Shown one piece after another: positions 1 to 9,246 of a stretch of DNA of 64,000 nucleotides; the stretch's first letter is position 1; each line of letters opens with the position of its first letter. The stretch lies in assembly GCF_000974445.1 (NCBI RefSeq), contig NZ_BBOJ01000002.1, positions 62,001 through 126,000 of the forward strand, read 5' to 3'. Origin of the DNA: Lentzea aerocolonigenes. Lineage in GTDB: Bacteria > Actinomycetota > Actinomycetes > Mycobacteriales > Pseudonocardiaceae. Under the pieces are notes generated by a model, which searched no databases, was not told where the DNA came from, and saw only the letters and a program-made list of their open reading frames with translations. The position numbers were made by a program, and so were the translations under genes.

Positions 1-1169
1 AACGCGTCCTTCGCCGCGCTGACGTTCTTGCCGACCAGGTCCGGCATCGTGGTGATCCTGACCTCGCTGGAGGTCGTGGTGGTCAACTCGGTGGTCGTCG
101 TGGTGGTTCTGCTCCCACCGGTCGGAGTCGCGGCAGCCGCGCCGTTGCCGGAACTGTTCTCCTTTGCTGACATCAACGCGTAGGTACCACCCGCACCGCC
201 CAGCAGAACGGCGATCGCGGCCAGAACGGGGAGGACTCGGCTTCTGCGTTTGGCAGGTGCGGAGTTGGAGGTGTTCGGCACGCGCAGCACCGTTTCGTTG
301 TCGTTGCCGTGATTCAACGGGATGGCCGCGGGTGGCAGGTCGAGACGGGTGCCGACCGGCGCGTTCACCAACCGCGAGGAGAGGTTCAGCAGCACCGCAG
401 AGACGAGTTCCGCTGACTGCGGCCGCATCGCGGGGTTCTTGTGCAGCAGGTTCGCGATGACGTCCCACAGCTCGTCCGGAACGCTGTTCGGCCGCCCGGG
501 GGCCTTCTCACAATGGTCGCGCAACACCTGGAACACCGAGTCGCCCACGAACGGCGTGACACCGCAGCACAGTTCGTACAGGACGATCCCGAGCGAGTAG
601 AGATCGGCAGCCGGGGTGACGTCCTTGCCGTCGACCAGCTCGGGCGCCACGTAGTACGGCGTGCCCGCGAGCATCGTGCTGCGACCGACCTTGGACGCGT
701 TCGCCATCTTGGAGATGCCGAAGTCGGTGAGCCTGGGCGTGGAGGAGTCCATGAGGACGTTTTCCGGCTTGACGTCGCGGTGCACGAACCCCGCCAGGTG
801 CACGCTGTGCAGGGCGTCCGCGATGCCCGCGCCGATGCGGGCGACCTCGGCCGGCAACAGCGTGCCCCCTGCGGCGTTGAGGGTCGTGCGCAGGCTGCCG
901 CCCCGCACGAGGTCCATCACGATCGCGGCCGTGTTGCCCTCCACCACGAGATCGTGAACGGCGACGAGGTGCTGACCCCGCAAGCTGGTCAGGATCGCCC
1001 GCTCCTGGTGGAACTTGGCGATGAAATCCGGATCGTCGACCAGGTCGGGACGCAGCAGTTTGAACGCGTAAGGCGTGCCGCCCTCGTCCACACCCTCGTA
1101 CACCTGGCCCATCGCGCCGGAACCGAGGAGCTCGCCCAGCGTGTACCGACTCCCCAAAGGTCGCCTCAT
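1..1169 (-). CDS. PASTA-type transmembrane Ser/Thr protein kinase (3' end cut by window)
   Basis: A Hanks-type kinase that phosphorylates Ser/Thr on target proteins from the membrane; the PASTA repeats of this family bind peptidoglycan fragments outside the cell. The ATG at 1169 gives an N terminus with the glycine loop GSGAMGQVYEG (about residues 16-26), the catalytic loop HRDVKPEN near residue 129 and a DFG motif shortly after. A single membrane segment lies at about residues 311-333, followed by a Thr-rich linker and the start of a PASTA domain (TTMPDLVGKNVSAAKDA) that runs off the window edge, so at least 389 residues are visible. The gene is divergent from the TIR protein. Kinase and PASTA calls rest on clear motifs; the substrate is unknown. 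Confidence 0.95.
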   Translation of the reverse strand, partial: MRRPLGSRYTLGELLGSGAMGQVYEGVDEGGTPYAFKLLRPDLVDDPDFIAKFHQERAILTSLRGQHLVAVHDLVVEGNTAAIVMDLVRGGSLRTTLNAAGGTLLPAEVARIGAGIADALHSVHLAGFVHRDVKPENVLMDSSTPRLTDFGISKMANASKVGRSTMLAGTPYYVAPELVDGKDVTPAADLYSLGIVLYELCCGVTPFVGDSVFQVLRDHCEKAPGRPNSVPDELWDVIANLLHKNPAMRPQSAELVSAVLLNLSSRLVNAPVGTRLDLPPAAIPLNHGNDNETVLRVPNTSNSAPAKRRSRVLPVLAAIAVLLGGAGGTYALMSAKENSSGNGAAAATPTGGSRTTTTTTELTTTTSSEVRITTMPDLVGKNVSAAKDA

Positions 1170-1385
1170 GCGCCGAAACCTCACTTTTCCCGTGAATCGT
1201 GAACGACGAGCGTAGGCGTCCACCCCCAGGCCGTAGTTGACAGAACCGGGACAGTTCCCTGTCGCATTCTGCGGCGCGCTGAACCCTCAACCCAGCGGAT
1301 TCATCCAGGACAGAAAAGTGACAATTCCTCGGTGGAAGCACGACAACGCCGGTCATGTGCGCGGGGCGACCGATACCGTTCTCGC

Positions 1386-4199
1386 GTGGAAGCCCGTTAT
1401 GACGTGTTCCTGTCGTTCAGCGGCGACGATCGGCCGCGCGTCATGGAGCTGTACGAGGCACTGAAGGTGGATGGACTGCGTGCGTTCATCGACGAACGCG
1501 GCATCCGGTACGGCCACGGCGTCTCCGCGGAGATCACGACGGCGCTGCGCGGCTCGAAGACGATGCTCGTGTACTACTCGGCTTCGTTCCCGCAGCGGTC
1601 GGCGTGCCAGTTCGAGCTGCGGTACGCCTACCTCACGGCGTTGCGCGCGGGTCAGGTCGAGCAACGGATCCTGGTGGTCAACCCGGAGGATCCGGCCACG
1701 GACCACCTGCTCCCGCTGGAGCTCAGCACCAACCGGTATGTGAGGACCTGGCAGTCGAAGCGCGAACTCGCCGCCCTGGTGGCGCTGGTCCGGCAGAAGG
1801 CGCAGGCGCTGGACGGCCCGTTCCCCGGCATGGACTTCGGCGCTCCGCCACCGGTGCACCACCGGAAGTTCGAACCGACGGTGAGCTTCGTCGGCCGGTA
1901 CCGCGATCGGTGGGCGCTGCACTCGGCCCTGCACCGCGGCGACCACCCGCTGATGAACCCCGTGACAGGACCACAGGTGGCTTCGCTCACCGGGATGACC
2001 GGCATGGGCAAGACCTCGCTCGCCAAGGTCTACGTGCACGACTACGGGTTTCTTTACCCCGGTGGCATCTACTGGACCGACCTCACCGGCGCGACCCGTC
2101 ACGCCGACCGGGTGCGGGCGGTGCACACGGCGCGCCTGCGCGAGCTCGCGGAGCACGTCGACCGCCCACCGGGTGGCTTGACCCGCCGTCAGCTGCTCGG
2201 CTGGTGGAGCCGGTACCTGCAGGACCGGCCGGGTCACAAGCTGTGGGTGGTGGACGCGGTACCGCCGGGCACACCGGACGACGTGATCGCTGAGCTGGTC
2301 CCGGACGTCCACGCCGTGCACACGTTGCTCATCGGGCAGCAGGAGCTCTCCCACGGCATCGCCGCACCCGTGCGACTCGGCGGTCTCATCCCCGAGGACG
2401 GCCGCGAGCTCTTCGAACAGCACCATCCTCCGGTGGGTGACGAGGTCGACGCCGTGAAGACGGTGGTGGCACGCCTCGGCGGACACCCGTACGCGATCCG
2501 GTTCGCCGCGACGGGGGCTCGGGGCCGGCACGGGCTCTGGCACCTGCGCGACCGGATCGACCACCTGACCTCCGACGCCGGGGTGCTCGACCGCGCCCTG
2601 GCGATGACCCGTGAGGTGGTCGAACACCGGGACGGTCCCGAACGCACCGTGCTCGTCCTGTCAGCGGTCTGTGCCGCTGAGCCAATACCGGCGGCGTTGA
2701 TCAGGGAGGTCGTCGGGGCGCTGGAACCGTTGGCGCTCGCCCGCACGGCCGCGGTGCTGACCAAGCTGGACCAGGACCGGCTAGTCACCCAGGAAGACAC
2801 GTCGTGGCAGGTGCACCAACTGGTGCGCGAGGCGATGTCGCAGAGCGCCGGCCAGGACGAGCTGGGCGCGGTCGCCGTGGTCGCGGCACGTCAGCTGCTC
2901 GCACTGGCCAGTACGGGCACGGCCGATCTGGCTCCGCACGCACGCGCGTTGCTCTGCCGAACCACGTCGTCGCCCGACCTGTCGATATCGCTCAACGAGC
3001 TGGTGGCCGCCCATCACGACGAGCGCGGCGAGCCAGGCCTCTCCGCACCGTGCCACGAGAACCTGTACGGCTGGCAACCCGACCGGCTCGACCACCTGTA
3101 CGCCGCGGCCAGGGCGTGGTTCGCCGCTGGACAGCACGACAAAGCACTGGCACACGCCGACAAACTCGCCGAACTCGCTCCGGACGATCTGACGGCCATG
3201 CGGGCGGAGCACGTCCAGGCCTCCGTGCTCGACGCCAGGACCAGGCACCGCGATGCCGAACCGATCTGGCAACGGCTGGTCTCGGGTCCCGCACTGGCGA
3301 GCGCGCCGCCAGAGGAGCAGATCGCGGTCCGCACCGGCCACGTGCGCAACCGCCGTGCGCGCGGCTACTTCGCCGAGGCGAAGGATCGGGCCAATGCGCT
3401 GCTGGCCGAGATGGGCGACCGGTTTCCAGAAGAGGTGGTGCCCGTCCGGATCGAACTGGCCGCCGTGGGGATCGCGACCAACGACCGCATCGGCTCGCGT
3501 GCAGCCCTGCAGGAGATCATCGACCACTACCGTCGACGAGGTCTTCCCGGACACGTCAACGCCATCGAGGCCGTCATGCTCCTGCACGAATCCCAGCTCG
3601 AGGTCTTCATCCTCGAGGCGCTTCCTGGCGAGGAGGTGTGGACGCAGGCCGAACTCGAGATGCGCAAGCTGGTCGCAGACCTCCGGCGCGACCTCGGCCT
3701 CGACAACCCGAGAACGCTGATAGCAACAGTCGCTCACCTGCGGGCGATGGTCGGCCAAGGGGCTCCCCGCCGGGTGCTCGACGAGTATTCGGCGCTTCCC
3801 TCCGAGCTCGCCGGCCACCTCGGCACAGATCACCGGCTGTACCTGCGCGCGGTCTTTCTCCTCGGCCAGGCCCGTGCGCAGAACGGCGAGAACCAGAAGG
3901 CGTTCGACAACTACAGTCACGCACTGGCGGGTCAGGAGCGCGTGCTCGGCCCCGGCCATCCGGAAACGCTCAGAACCCGGTACGAACTCGCCGTCCAACG
4001 GCTCTTGCTGGGCGATCGCGCAGGCGCCAAGCGGGAGTTCGACGCGGTGCGCCGCGACATCGCGGAGAAGGTCGGTTACCGCAACGACCTCTACGGCCAG
4101 GCGCTCACGGCCGGGGTGTTGGCGAGCTTCCTGCCGAGCAGCGCGGTGCGCGCGTTCGACTGGCTCGGGCGGCACCTCGACAAGAAGCGCGAGTCCTGA
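1386..4199 (+). CDS. TIR-NTPase-TPR (STAND/NB-ARC-like) protein
   Basis: A 937-residue three-part protein. Residues 4-135 form a TIR domain beginning YDVFLSFSGDD; the helix SACQFELRYA holds the Glu at the position of the catalytic NADase Glu in this family. An NB-ARC/STAND NTPase follows, with P-loop GMTGMGKTSLA at about residue 203. From about residue 560 to the end are helical TPR-like repeats (for example residues around AWFAAGQHDKALAHADKLAEL). In such proteins the repeats sense a ligand, the NTPase oligomerises and TIR cleaves NAD+ or signals; bacterial members often act in antiphage defence. GTG at 1386 is chosen because it puts the TIR fold at the N terminus; an in-frame GTG at 1332 adds 18 residues of unlikely composition. 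Function in this organism is inferred. Confidence 0.85.
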   Translation: MEARYDVFLSFSGDDRPRVMELYEALKVDGLRAFIDERGIRYGHGVSAEITTALRGSKTMLVYYSASFPQRSACQFELRYAYLTALRAGQVEQRILVVNPEDPATDHLLPLELSTNRYVRTWQSKRELAALVALVRQKAQALDGPFPGMDFGAPPPVHHRKFEPTVSFVGRYRDRWALHSALHRGDHPLMNPVTGPQVASLTGMTGMGKTSLAKVYVHDYGFLYPGGIYWTDLTGATRHADRVRAVHTARLRELAEHVDRPPGGLTRRQLLGWWSRYLQDRPGHKLWVVDAVPPGTPDDVIAELVPDVHAVHTLLIGQQELSHGIAAPVRLGGLIPEDGRELFEQHHPPVGDEVDAVKTVVARLGGHPYAIRFAATGARGRHGLWHLRDRIDHLTSDAGVLDRALAMTREVVEHRDGPERTVLVLSAVCAAEPIPAALIREVVGALEPLALARTAAVLTKLDQDRLVTQEDTSWQVHQLVREAMSQSAGQDELGAVAVVAARQLLALASTGTADLAPHARALLCRTTSSPDLSISLNELVAAHHDERGEPGLSAPCHENLYGWQPDRLDHLYAAARAWFAAGQHDKALAHADKLAELAPDDLTAMRAEHVQASVLDARTRHRDAEPIWQRLVSGPALASAPPEEQIAVRTGHVRNRRARGYFAEAKDRANALLAEMGDRFPEEVVPVRIELAAVGIATNDRIGSRAALQEIIDHYRRRGLPGHVNAIEAVMLLHESQLEVFILEALPGEEVWTQAELEMRKLVADLRRDLGLDNPRTLIATVAHLRAMVGQGAPRRVLDEYSALPSELAGHLGTDHRLYLRAVFLLGQARAQNGENQKAFDNYSHALAGQERVLGPGHPETLRTRYELAVQRLLLGDRAGAKREFDAVRRDIAEKVGYRNDLYGQALTAGVLASFLPSSAVRAFDWLGRHLDKKRES

Positions 4200-4354
4200 T
4201 TTTGTCATGTTTCTTTCAACTTTTCCGGAAGTTGACATTCTTGGCCACCTGGAAAATAACGTTCTCGCGCAACCCGGTAACAACTCCGATGCCACAGTCG
4301 ACATAGCGCTCAGAAAACCCGAGTCTATTGAGGACGACCTGGCCGGAGGGAAGC

Positions 4355-5098
4355 ATGACCGTATCGACGCACCAGCTCGTGTGCGAGCTGAAATCGTTAT
4401 GCCGCGGTCGTGGCGTACAGGCCCCTGGTCTCGAGAAACACATCGGCCCGATCTTGCGCACCGCAATTGCGTCCGACGAGCGCGACGGCGCGGAAACGAG
4501 CAGGGAAAAACTGCGGACGTGGGTCGACGGCCTTGTCCACGTGCTGCCGGACGACCTGCGACTCATCGTCACCACCGCGCTCGGCATGAACCCGCAAGCG
4601 CAACACCTGTTCCTCACGCATCGGCTGGACTGGCTCGCCGACCGCTCGCACAGGGACGCACGCACCGTCCGCCGCAGACTCGACGATGGATTCGAACGCC
4701 TCGCCGAGGCAGCACTCCGGCCACGGCGGCGGCCACGGGAAGAGTGGTACATCGCCCGCATCCGCGTCGAACTCCTGCTGAACGAGTCGCCACCGGCCCG
4801 CGTCGAACACTGGACGGTCGTGGCCCTGCGCGATGGCGTGGACGAGTTCAGGCTTCCCTGCACCACCGACGTGACAGTGTTGAGCGGTGCGCTGAAAGGA
4901 GAATGCGGACTGCGTTTCCGGAAACCGCTGCGCGCGGGCGAGACCCAGGAATTCTGTGTGCGAGCACCCCTGTCAGCACCCGTGAGTTACGCCTTGCGTT
5001 GTGAACGCTTCGACCTGATCGTGGCCGACGAGTCCACGAACGACCTGCCAGCGCCTCGTGACCCGAACCAGCGGACGTGGGCGACGGCGAACACCTGA
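4355..5098 (+). CDS. Hypothetical protein following the TIR-STAND gene
   Basis: A 247-residue protein that I do not recognise. The ATG at 4355 has a good ribosome site (GGAGGG, about 5 bases upstream). The N-terminal half is predicted helical and basic (CELKSLCRGRG near the start, later RTVRRRLDDGFERLAE), resembling a small helical regulatory or adaptor domain. The C-terminal half, after about residue 125, looks like beta strands (IRVELLLNESPPARVEHWTVVAL). No signal peptide or membrane segment is visible, so it is probably cytoplasmic. It lies 155 bases after the TIR-STAND gene on the same strand and could be its partner, but the gap leaves room for its own promoter. Confidence 0.7.
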   Translation: MTVSTHQLVCELKSLCRGRGVQAPGLEKHIGPILRTAIASDERDGAETSREKLRTWVDGLVHVLPDDLRLIVTTALGMNPQAQHLFLTHRLDWLADRSHRDARTVRRRLDDGFERLAEAALRPRRRPREEWYIARIRVELLLNESPPARVEHWTVVALRDGVDEFRLPCTTDVTVLSGALKGECGLRFRKPLRAGETQEFCVRAPLSAPVSYALRCERFDLIVADESTNDLPAPRDPNQRTWATANT

Positions 5099-5167
5099 GC
5101 GGTTCCGAGTGCCGGGATCGCGACGAGCCGCCGTCCACAAAGGACTAGTCGCCCACTGACCAGATCC

Positions 5168-5201
5168 GCAGCAGACCGTGGCGGCGTCCACGGTCTGCTG
5201 C
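5168..5201. terminator. Hairpin terminator between convergent genes
   Basis: A perfect 14-bp inverted repeat (GCAGCAGACCGTGG and its complement) with a 6-base loop. It lies between the ends of the + strand hypothetical gene (5098) and the - strand rhamnosidase gene (5208), so it can serve both. There is no clear T-tract, as is common in actinomycetes. Confidence 0.75.
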
Positions 5202-5207
5202 CCGGTC

Positions 5208-8200
5208 TCAGGAAGCCGGTTCGGCGGTTGCAGCCGCCAACGCGCTGCCTCCCCCGGTGAACTTCCACCGTCCGTGCGGAACGTTCACCACCGAGAACCC
5301 GCTGGAGTGCGGCACGTGCACCTGCGCGGTGGATCCCACCGGCACGTCGACGGTCAGCCGCAGCCGGCCGTCGACCTTGGCCCACGCCACGGCGATGCGG
5401 CCGCGCACGCTCTCGAACTCGAGCCGCGCCCACGACAGTCCCGTGGTGGCGTTGGGCCGCACGGTGAACGTCCGGTAGCCCGCGTCACCCGGCACCAGAC
5501 CCGCGACATGTTCGTACAGCCATTGCGCCACCGTGCCCTTGAAGTAGTGGTTGCGCGAGCGGGTGCCGGTGTCCCACATCTCCCACATCGTGTCCGCGCC
5601 GTTCGCGAACCAGTGTCCCCAGCTCGGATACGAACGCTCGGTGGCCATCGCGTGGGCGGTGCCGGCGTGTCCGTTGTCGCTCAACGCCTTCAGCAGCACG
5701 CTGGCGCCGAGGCAGCCGACGTTCACGTGGTTGCCGTTCGCCTTCACCTCCGCGGCCAGCCTGTCCGCCACGGCCTGGGCGGAACCGGCGGGCACCATGC
5801 CGAACGCCAGCGGGATCGCGTTGGACGTCTGCCGGTAGTCCGGGTCCTTGGCTGTGCGGTAGTAGCCGCTCGGATCGAGGAACGCCTTGTTGAACGCTGC
5901 CAGCAAGCCTGCGGCGACCTCGCGATAGCGCGGAACCGGCTTGCCGATCGCGTCACCGAGTTCGGCCGTGTGCAGGAGGGCGCGGTAGAGGTACGCCGTG
6001 GCGGTGAGCCGGGTGTCCTCCGGTGGCAGGCCGCCGGTGCCCGGTGCCAGGAAGTCGCCGAGCGCGGTGACGGCCAGCCCGTCGCTGAGCCGTCCGATCT
6101 CCCAGTCCAGGTACCGGGTGAGCACCGGCCAGTGTTGCGCGGGCAGGCGGTCGTCGCCGTAGATCCGGTACATCTCGCGCAGCACGAACGGGTAGACGGT
6201 CGTCCACTCCGGCGCCGGGGCGAGCTCGCGGTAGCCCCAGCCACCACTGGGCACGATCACCGGCAGCTGGCCGGCCTGGTCCTGGCTGTCCGCCAGGTCG
6301 CCGAGCCACTTGGTGAAGAACTTCGCCATCCCGAACTCGGCGAGCATCGACGGCGCGCCGACCTGCGCGTCGCCCGTCCAGCCGTTCTTCTCGTACGTCG
6401 GGGTGTCGGTGGGGATGCCGTGCAGGTTGTTCAGGACGGTTCGGCGCATCGCCGTGTCGTACTGCTCGAACAACGGCTCGGAGCAACGGAACGTGCTCAC
6501 CTGCGGCACGTCCGAGTGCACCACGCGGCCGACCAGCTTCGGCGCCGTGGTCAGGCCGGTGACCTCCACGTACCGGAAGCCCTTGTACGAGAACTTCGGT
6601 TCCCACGTCTCCTCACGGCCGGCGCTGACGTACTCGTCGAGCTGGATGCGGTTGCCGGTGACGTGGCCGTTGTCCATGTGCACGGTGCCGTCGGAGTTCA
6701 GCGTCTCGCCGTGCTTGAGCCGGACCACGGTGCCGGCGGGCGCGTTCACCGTCAGCTGCGTCCAGCCCGCCATCGTGCGGCCCATGTCGGCCACGAACAC
6801 GCCGGGTTTGGGCGAGGTGACGGTCGGCGTGACCGACTCGACCACGCGGATCGGTTCGTGCTCCTGGGCTTTCAGCGTGCCCTTCGGCGCGGGCCTGACG
6901 GGTGCGGTCCGCCACTTCGAGTCGTCGAAACCCGGCTTGGTCCAGTCGCGCGGGGCGAGCCGGGCGTCGTAGGTCTCCCCGGTGTAGAGCGAGTTCGAGA
7001 GCGTGGGGCCGTCGGTCAGGCGCCACGACTCGTCGGAGGTGATGGTCGTGCGGGTGCCGTCGGGGTGGTCGATCTCCAGCTGTGCCAGCAGTTTCGGCTC
7101 GTCGTGCCACGGCGGGCGCTCCCAGTGCCACACGTTCGGCGTCTTCATGCCGTAGAAACCGCGGCCCAGCGTCACGCCGATCGCGTTGCGGCCGGGGCGA
7201 ACCAGCGCCGTGACGTCGTGCGTCGCGTACAGGACGGTGTTGTCGTAGTCGGTGAAGCCGGGATCGAGGACGCGGTCACCGACGCGGCGGCCGTTGATCT
7301 CGGTCTCGTGGTAGGCCAGTCCGCTCACGTAGAGCCGCGCGCGGCTGACGGGCTTGGTGAACCTGAACTCCTTGCGCAGCAACGGTGCCGGCTGCTCCCC
7401 GACGGAGACCTGTGAACCCCACGGTCCCTGCCCGTACGGGTCGAGCACGGTCGCGGCTGTCCATCCGGAGTCGTCGAAATCCGGTGTCTGCCAGCCCGGC
7501 TGCTCGGTCTCGGACACCTTCCAGCCCGGCCCGGTGACGAGTTGGCGCTGACCGCCGGGAAGATCGACGACGAGCTTGAGCAGGAGCCCGGCCGGTCCGG
7601 GAGACCGGTTCGTCGCCCGCACCGCCAGCACGATCCGCTTGCTCACCAGGCGCGTGACGTCGGCGCGTTGGCCGATCTTCCACACGTCGACCTGCTCGGG
7701 GACGTGCAGCGCCTCGGAACCGTTGACGTACAAGGTGAAATCGTCGTCCGCGGTCGCGACCAGCTGGGCGCGCACCGCGTCCGCCGGGAGGTCGAGCGCG
7801 GTGCGGAACCAGCGGCTCTCCGGCGGTGTCGAGGCCGACCAGATCCACGACGCGCCGTCGAAGCCGATCGTCGTGTCCGGTGCGCCGACCCACCGCGCCT
7901 GCCACGGCGTGCCGAGCAGGGCGGTCTCCCACCAGTGGTTCGCGCTCCACGCCGAGACGCGGTTCGAGCCGTCCCACACCCGGACCCGCCAGTGGTAACG
8001 CGTGCGCGGCCGCAACGCCGGGCCGGCGTACGCGATTCCGTTGGTGCGATCGCTGTTCACCCGGCCGGACCGCCAGATGTCCGACCGTCCGGGCGCGGTG
8101 CCGACCTCGATCTGGTACGCCGTCTGCCGGGCTCCCGTGCCACCCGCCGCGAGCACCCAGCCCAGCCGCGGCGCCGTGACGTCGGTGCCCAGCAACGTCT

Positions 8201-8333
8201 CCGCGTACTCCACGGTCGTGCGCTCGACCCTCAACCCGCTCGCCCGTTCCCCCGAAGCCCGTGCCACCCCGACCGGCAGCGCCGTCGCCGACAGCCCGAC
8301 CGCCGATGTCTTCAGGAACAACCGTCGCCGCAC
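5208..8333 (-). CDS. Secreted alpha-L-rhamnosidase, GH78
   Basis: A 1,041-residue exported enzyme that removes terminal alpha-L-rhamnose from rhamnogalacturonan or plant glycosides. The GTG start at 8333 is preceded by GGTGGAG. The N terminus has a Tat-type signal (RRRLFLK followed by a hydrophobic stretch). N-terminal beta-sandwich domains come first (conserved APRLGWVLAA and RVWDGSN segments), then the (alpha/alpha)6 catalytic barrel from about residue 610. The conserved acidic motif TPTYEKNGWTGDAQ places Glu648 where GH78 enzymes have their proposed general acid; MWEMWD lies further on. Length is normal for GH78. Two LacI-type operators lie upstream, suggesting repression by a LacI regulator such as the one at 57-58 kb. 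The exact substrate is inferred from the pectin genes at the other end of the window. Confidence 0.93.
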   Translation of the reverse strand: MRRRLFLKTSAVGLSATALPVGVARASGERASGLRVERTTVEYAETLLGTDVTAPRLGWVLAAGGTGARQTAYQIEVGTAPGRSDIWRSGRVNSDRTNGIAYAGPALRPRTRYHWRVRVWDGSNRVSAWSANHWWETALLGTPWQARWVGAPDTTIGFDGASWIWSASTPPESRWFRTALDLPADAVRAQLVATADDDFTLYVNGSEALHVPEQVDVWKIGQRADVTRLVSKRIVLAVRATNRSPGPAGLLLKLVVDLPGGQRQLVTGPGWKVSETEQPGWQTPDFDDSGWTAATVLDPYGQGPWGSQVSVGEQPAPLLRKEFRFTKPVSRARLYVSGLAYHETEINGRRVGDRVLDPGFTDYDNTVLYATHDVTALVRPGRNAIGVTLGRGFYGMKTPNVWHWERPPWHDEPKLLAQLEIDHPDGTRTTITSDESWRLTDGPTLSNSLYTGETYDARLAPRDWTKPGFDDSKWRTAPVRPAPKGTLKAQEHEPIRVVESVTPTVTSPKPGVFVADMGRTMAGWTQLTVNAPAGTVVRLKHGETLNSDGTVHMDNGHVTGNRIQLDEYVSAGREETWEPKFSYKGFRYVEVTGLTTAPKLVGRVVHSDVPQVSTFRCSEPLFEQYDTAMRRTVLNNLHGIPTDTPTYEKNGWTGDAQVGAPSMLAEFGMAKFFTKWLGDLADSQDQAGQLPVIVPSGGWGYRELAPAPEWTTVYPFVLREMYRIYGDDRLPAQHWPVLTRYLDWEIGRLSDGLAVTALGDFLAPGTGGLPPEDTRLTATAYLYRALLHTAELGDAIGKPVPRYREVAAGLLAAFNKAFLDPSGYYRTAKDPDYRQTSNAIPLAFGMVPAGSAQAVADRLAAEVKANGNHVNVGCLGASVLLKALSDNGHAGTAHAMATERSYPSWGHWFANGADTMWEMWDTGTRSRNHYFKGTVAQWLYEHVAGLVPGDAGYRTFTVRPNATTGLSWARLEFESVRGRIAVAWAKVDGRLRLTVDVPVGSTAQVHVPHSSGFSVVNVPHGRWKFTGGGSALAAATAEPAS

Positions 8334-8357
8334 GTCGTCTCCACCTTCGTCGCTGGA

Positions 8358-8369
8358 TGAAACGTTTCA
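8358..8369. promoter_or_regulatory. LacI-type operator O1 of the rhamnosidase gene
   Basis: A perfect 12-bp palindrome, TGAAACGTTTCA, with the central CG typical of LacI-family operators. Its edge is 25 bases upstream of the GH78 start codon, where bound repressor would block the promoter or early transcription. Confidence 0.7.
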
Positions 8370-8454
8370 ATTCCTGAGGCGACAGCCAGCGTGTTGCGCG
8401 CGACAACATGCGTCAAGACGTTCGGTGCAAGCCTGTCCACAACCGGACATCGAC

Positions 8455-8468
8455 TTGAAACGCTTCAA
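8455..8468. promoter_or_regulatory. LacI-type operator O2 upstream of rhamnosidase
   Basis: TTGAAACGCTTCAA, with perfect TTGAA/TTCAA arms around ACGC, lies about 86 bases upstream of O1 and directly after the stop codon of the small membrane protein at 8469-8714. Its reverse complement TTGAAGCGTTTCAA differs at only one base from the site upstream of the LacI gene at 58146, which suggests the same repressor binds both. Confidence 0.65.
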
Positions 8469-8714
8469 TCAGCGCGTGTGCGTCGGATCCGTGAAGATGA
8501 TGTGCTGGTCCGGCCGGGCGTCGTTGAGCGCCCACAGCGCGATCCCGTTGGTCGCGAGCACGACGGCGGTCGCCAGCGACGCGACGATCAGGCGGCGGCG
8601 GCGTTCCTTGCGGCGCCACCGCGACTGCACCTCGCGGTACGCGCCGGGCGACGTGGTCACCTCCGAGGCGACCAGGCGGAGGGCTTCTTCCAGCCGTTGT
8701 TCGCTGCTAGTCAT
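8469..8714 (-). CDS. Small single-pass membrane protein, possible anti-sigma-like partner
   Basis: An 81-residue protein with a charged N-terminal helix (SSEQRLEEALRLVASEV), a basic patch (RWRRKERRRR) and one membrane segment (about residues 40-62). The basic patch just before the membrane segment predicts the N terminus in the cytoplasm. Its ATG overlaps the end of the sigma-factor gene by 8 bases, which implies translational coupling. Position and topology suit a small anti-sigma or sigma-associated membrane protein, but there is no recognisable zinc-binding anti-sigma motif, so the role is inferred from context. Confidence 0.7.
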   Translation of the reverse strand: MTSSEQRLEEALRLVASEVTTSPGAYREVQSRWRRKERRRRLIVASLATAVVLATNGIALWALNDARPDQHIIFTDPTHTR

Positions 8715-9246
8715 CCTGCCCCTCCAGCACCTTGCCCAGTTTCGCCATGCCGCGCGCGGTGTGCGCCTTGACCGCGCCCGCGCTGATGCCCATCGCCTCC
8801 GCGATCTCCGCCTCCTTCAGCCCCAGCCAGTACCTCAGCACCAACGCCTCGCGCTGCCGCTCCGGCAACGAGCGCAACGCCGCGACCAACGCGCGCTGGT
8901 CGTCGCGCACCATGGCCTGGGACTCCGCGGACGCCACGTCCTCCCGCACCCACTCGACGTGCTTGCGCACGACCTGCAGGTGCCGCACGCGCATCCGGAC
9001 CCGGTTCACGATGACCGCACGCAAATAGGGTAGCGCCGCCTGCTCCGAGCGCAGCCTCTTCCAGCCCCGGTGCAGCTCGCAGAACGCGTCCGCCACCACG
9101 TCCTCGGCGTCGGACTCGGCGCCGAGCAGGGTCGCGAGCCGCACGAGCTCCAGGTGGTGCCGGTGGAACAGGCCGGCCAGCGCGGCCTCCCGGTCGGCGT
9201 CACGGGCGGCGAGCGCCTCGACGGTGTCCGGCAGGTCCTCGCTCAC
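8707..9246 (-). CDS. ECF RNA polymerase sigma factor (SigE-like family)
   Basis: A 179-residue sigma-70 family factor. Region 2 covers about residues 25-95 (ELVRLATLLG, then DAEDVVADAFCELHRGWKRL), and region 4 is near the C terminus (LPERQREALVLRYW, then a helix-turn-helix ending GAVKAHTARGMAKL). The GTG start at 9246 overlaps the stop of the upstream symporter gene as GTGA, and its own end overlaps the next gene, so three genes are translationally coupled. Actinomycete SigE-like ECF factors of this size are common and normally direct envelope or stress responses; the regulon here is unknown. Confidence 0.88.
   Translation of the reverse strand: MSEDLPDTVEALAARDADREAALAGLFHRHHLELVRLATLLGAESDAEDVVADAFCELHRGWKRLRSEQAALPYLRAVIVNRVRMRVRHLQVVRKHVEWVREDVASAESQAMVRDDQRALVAALRSLPERQREALVLRYWLGLKEAEIAEAMGISAGAVKAHTARGMAKLGKVLEGQDD

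Noticed and set aside
508..1356. A long minus-strand frame over the kinase gene
   Set aside because: It is another frame of the kinase region. The kinase frame shows the glycine loop, HRD and DFG motifs, while this product is Arg/Gly-rich without motifs.
4217..4236. Short hairpin after the TIR gene (TCAACTT/AAGTTGA)
   Set aside because: The stem is only 7 bp and AT-rich, too weak to call a terminator, and the next gene is in the same direction.
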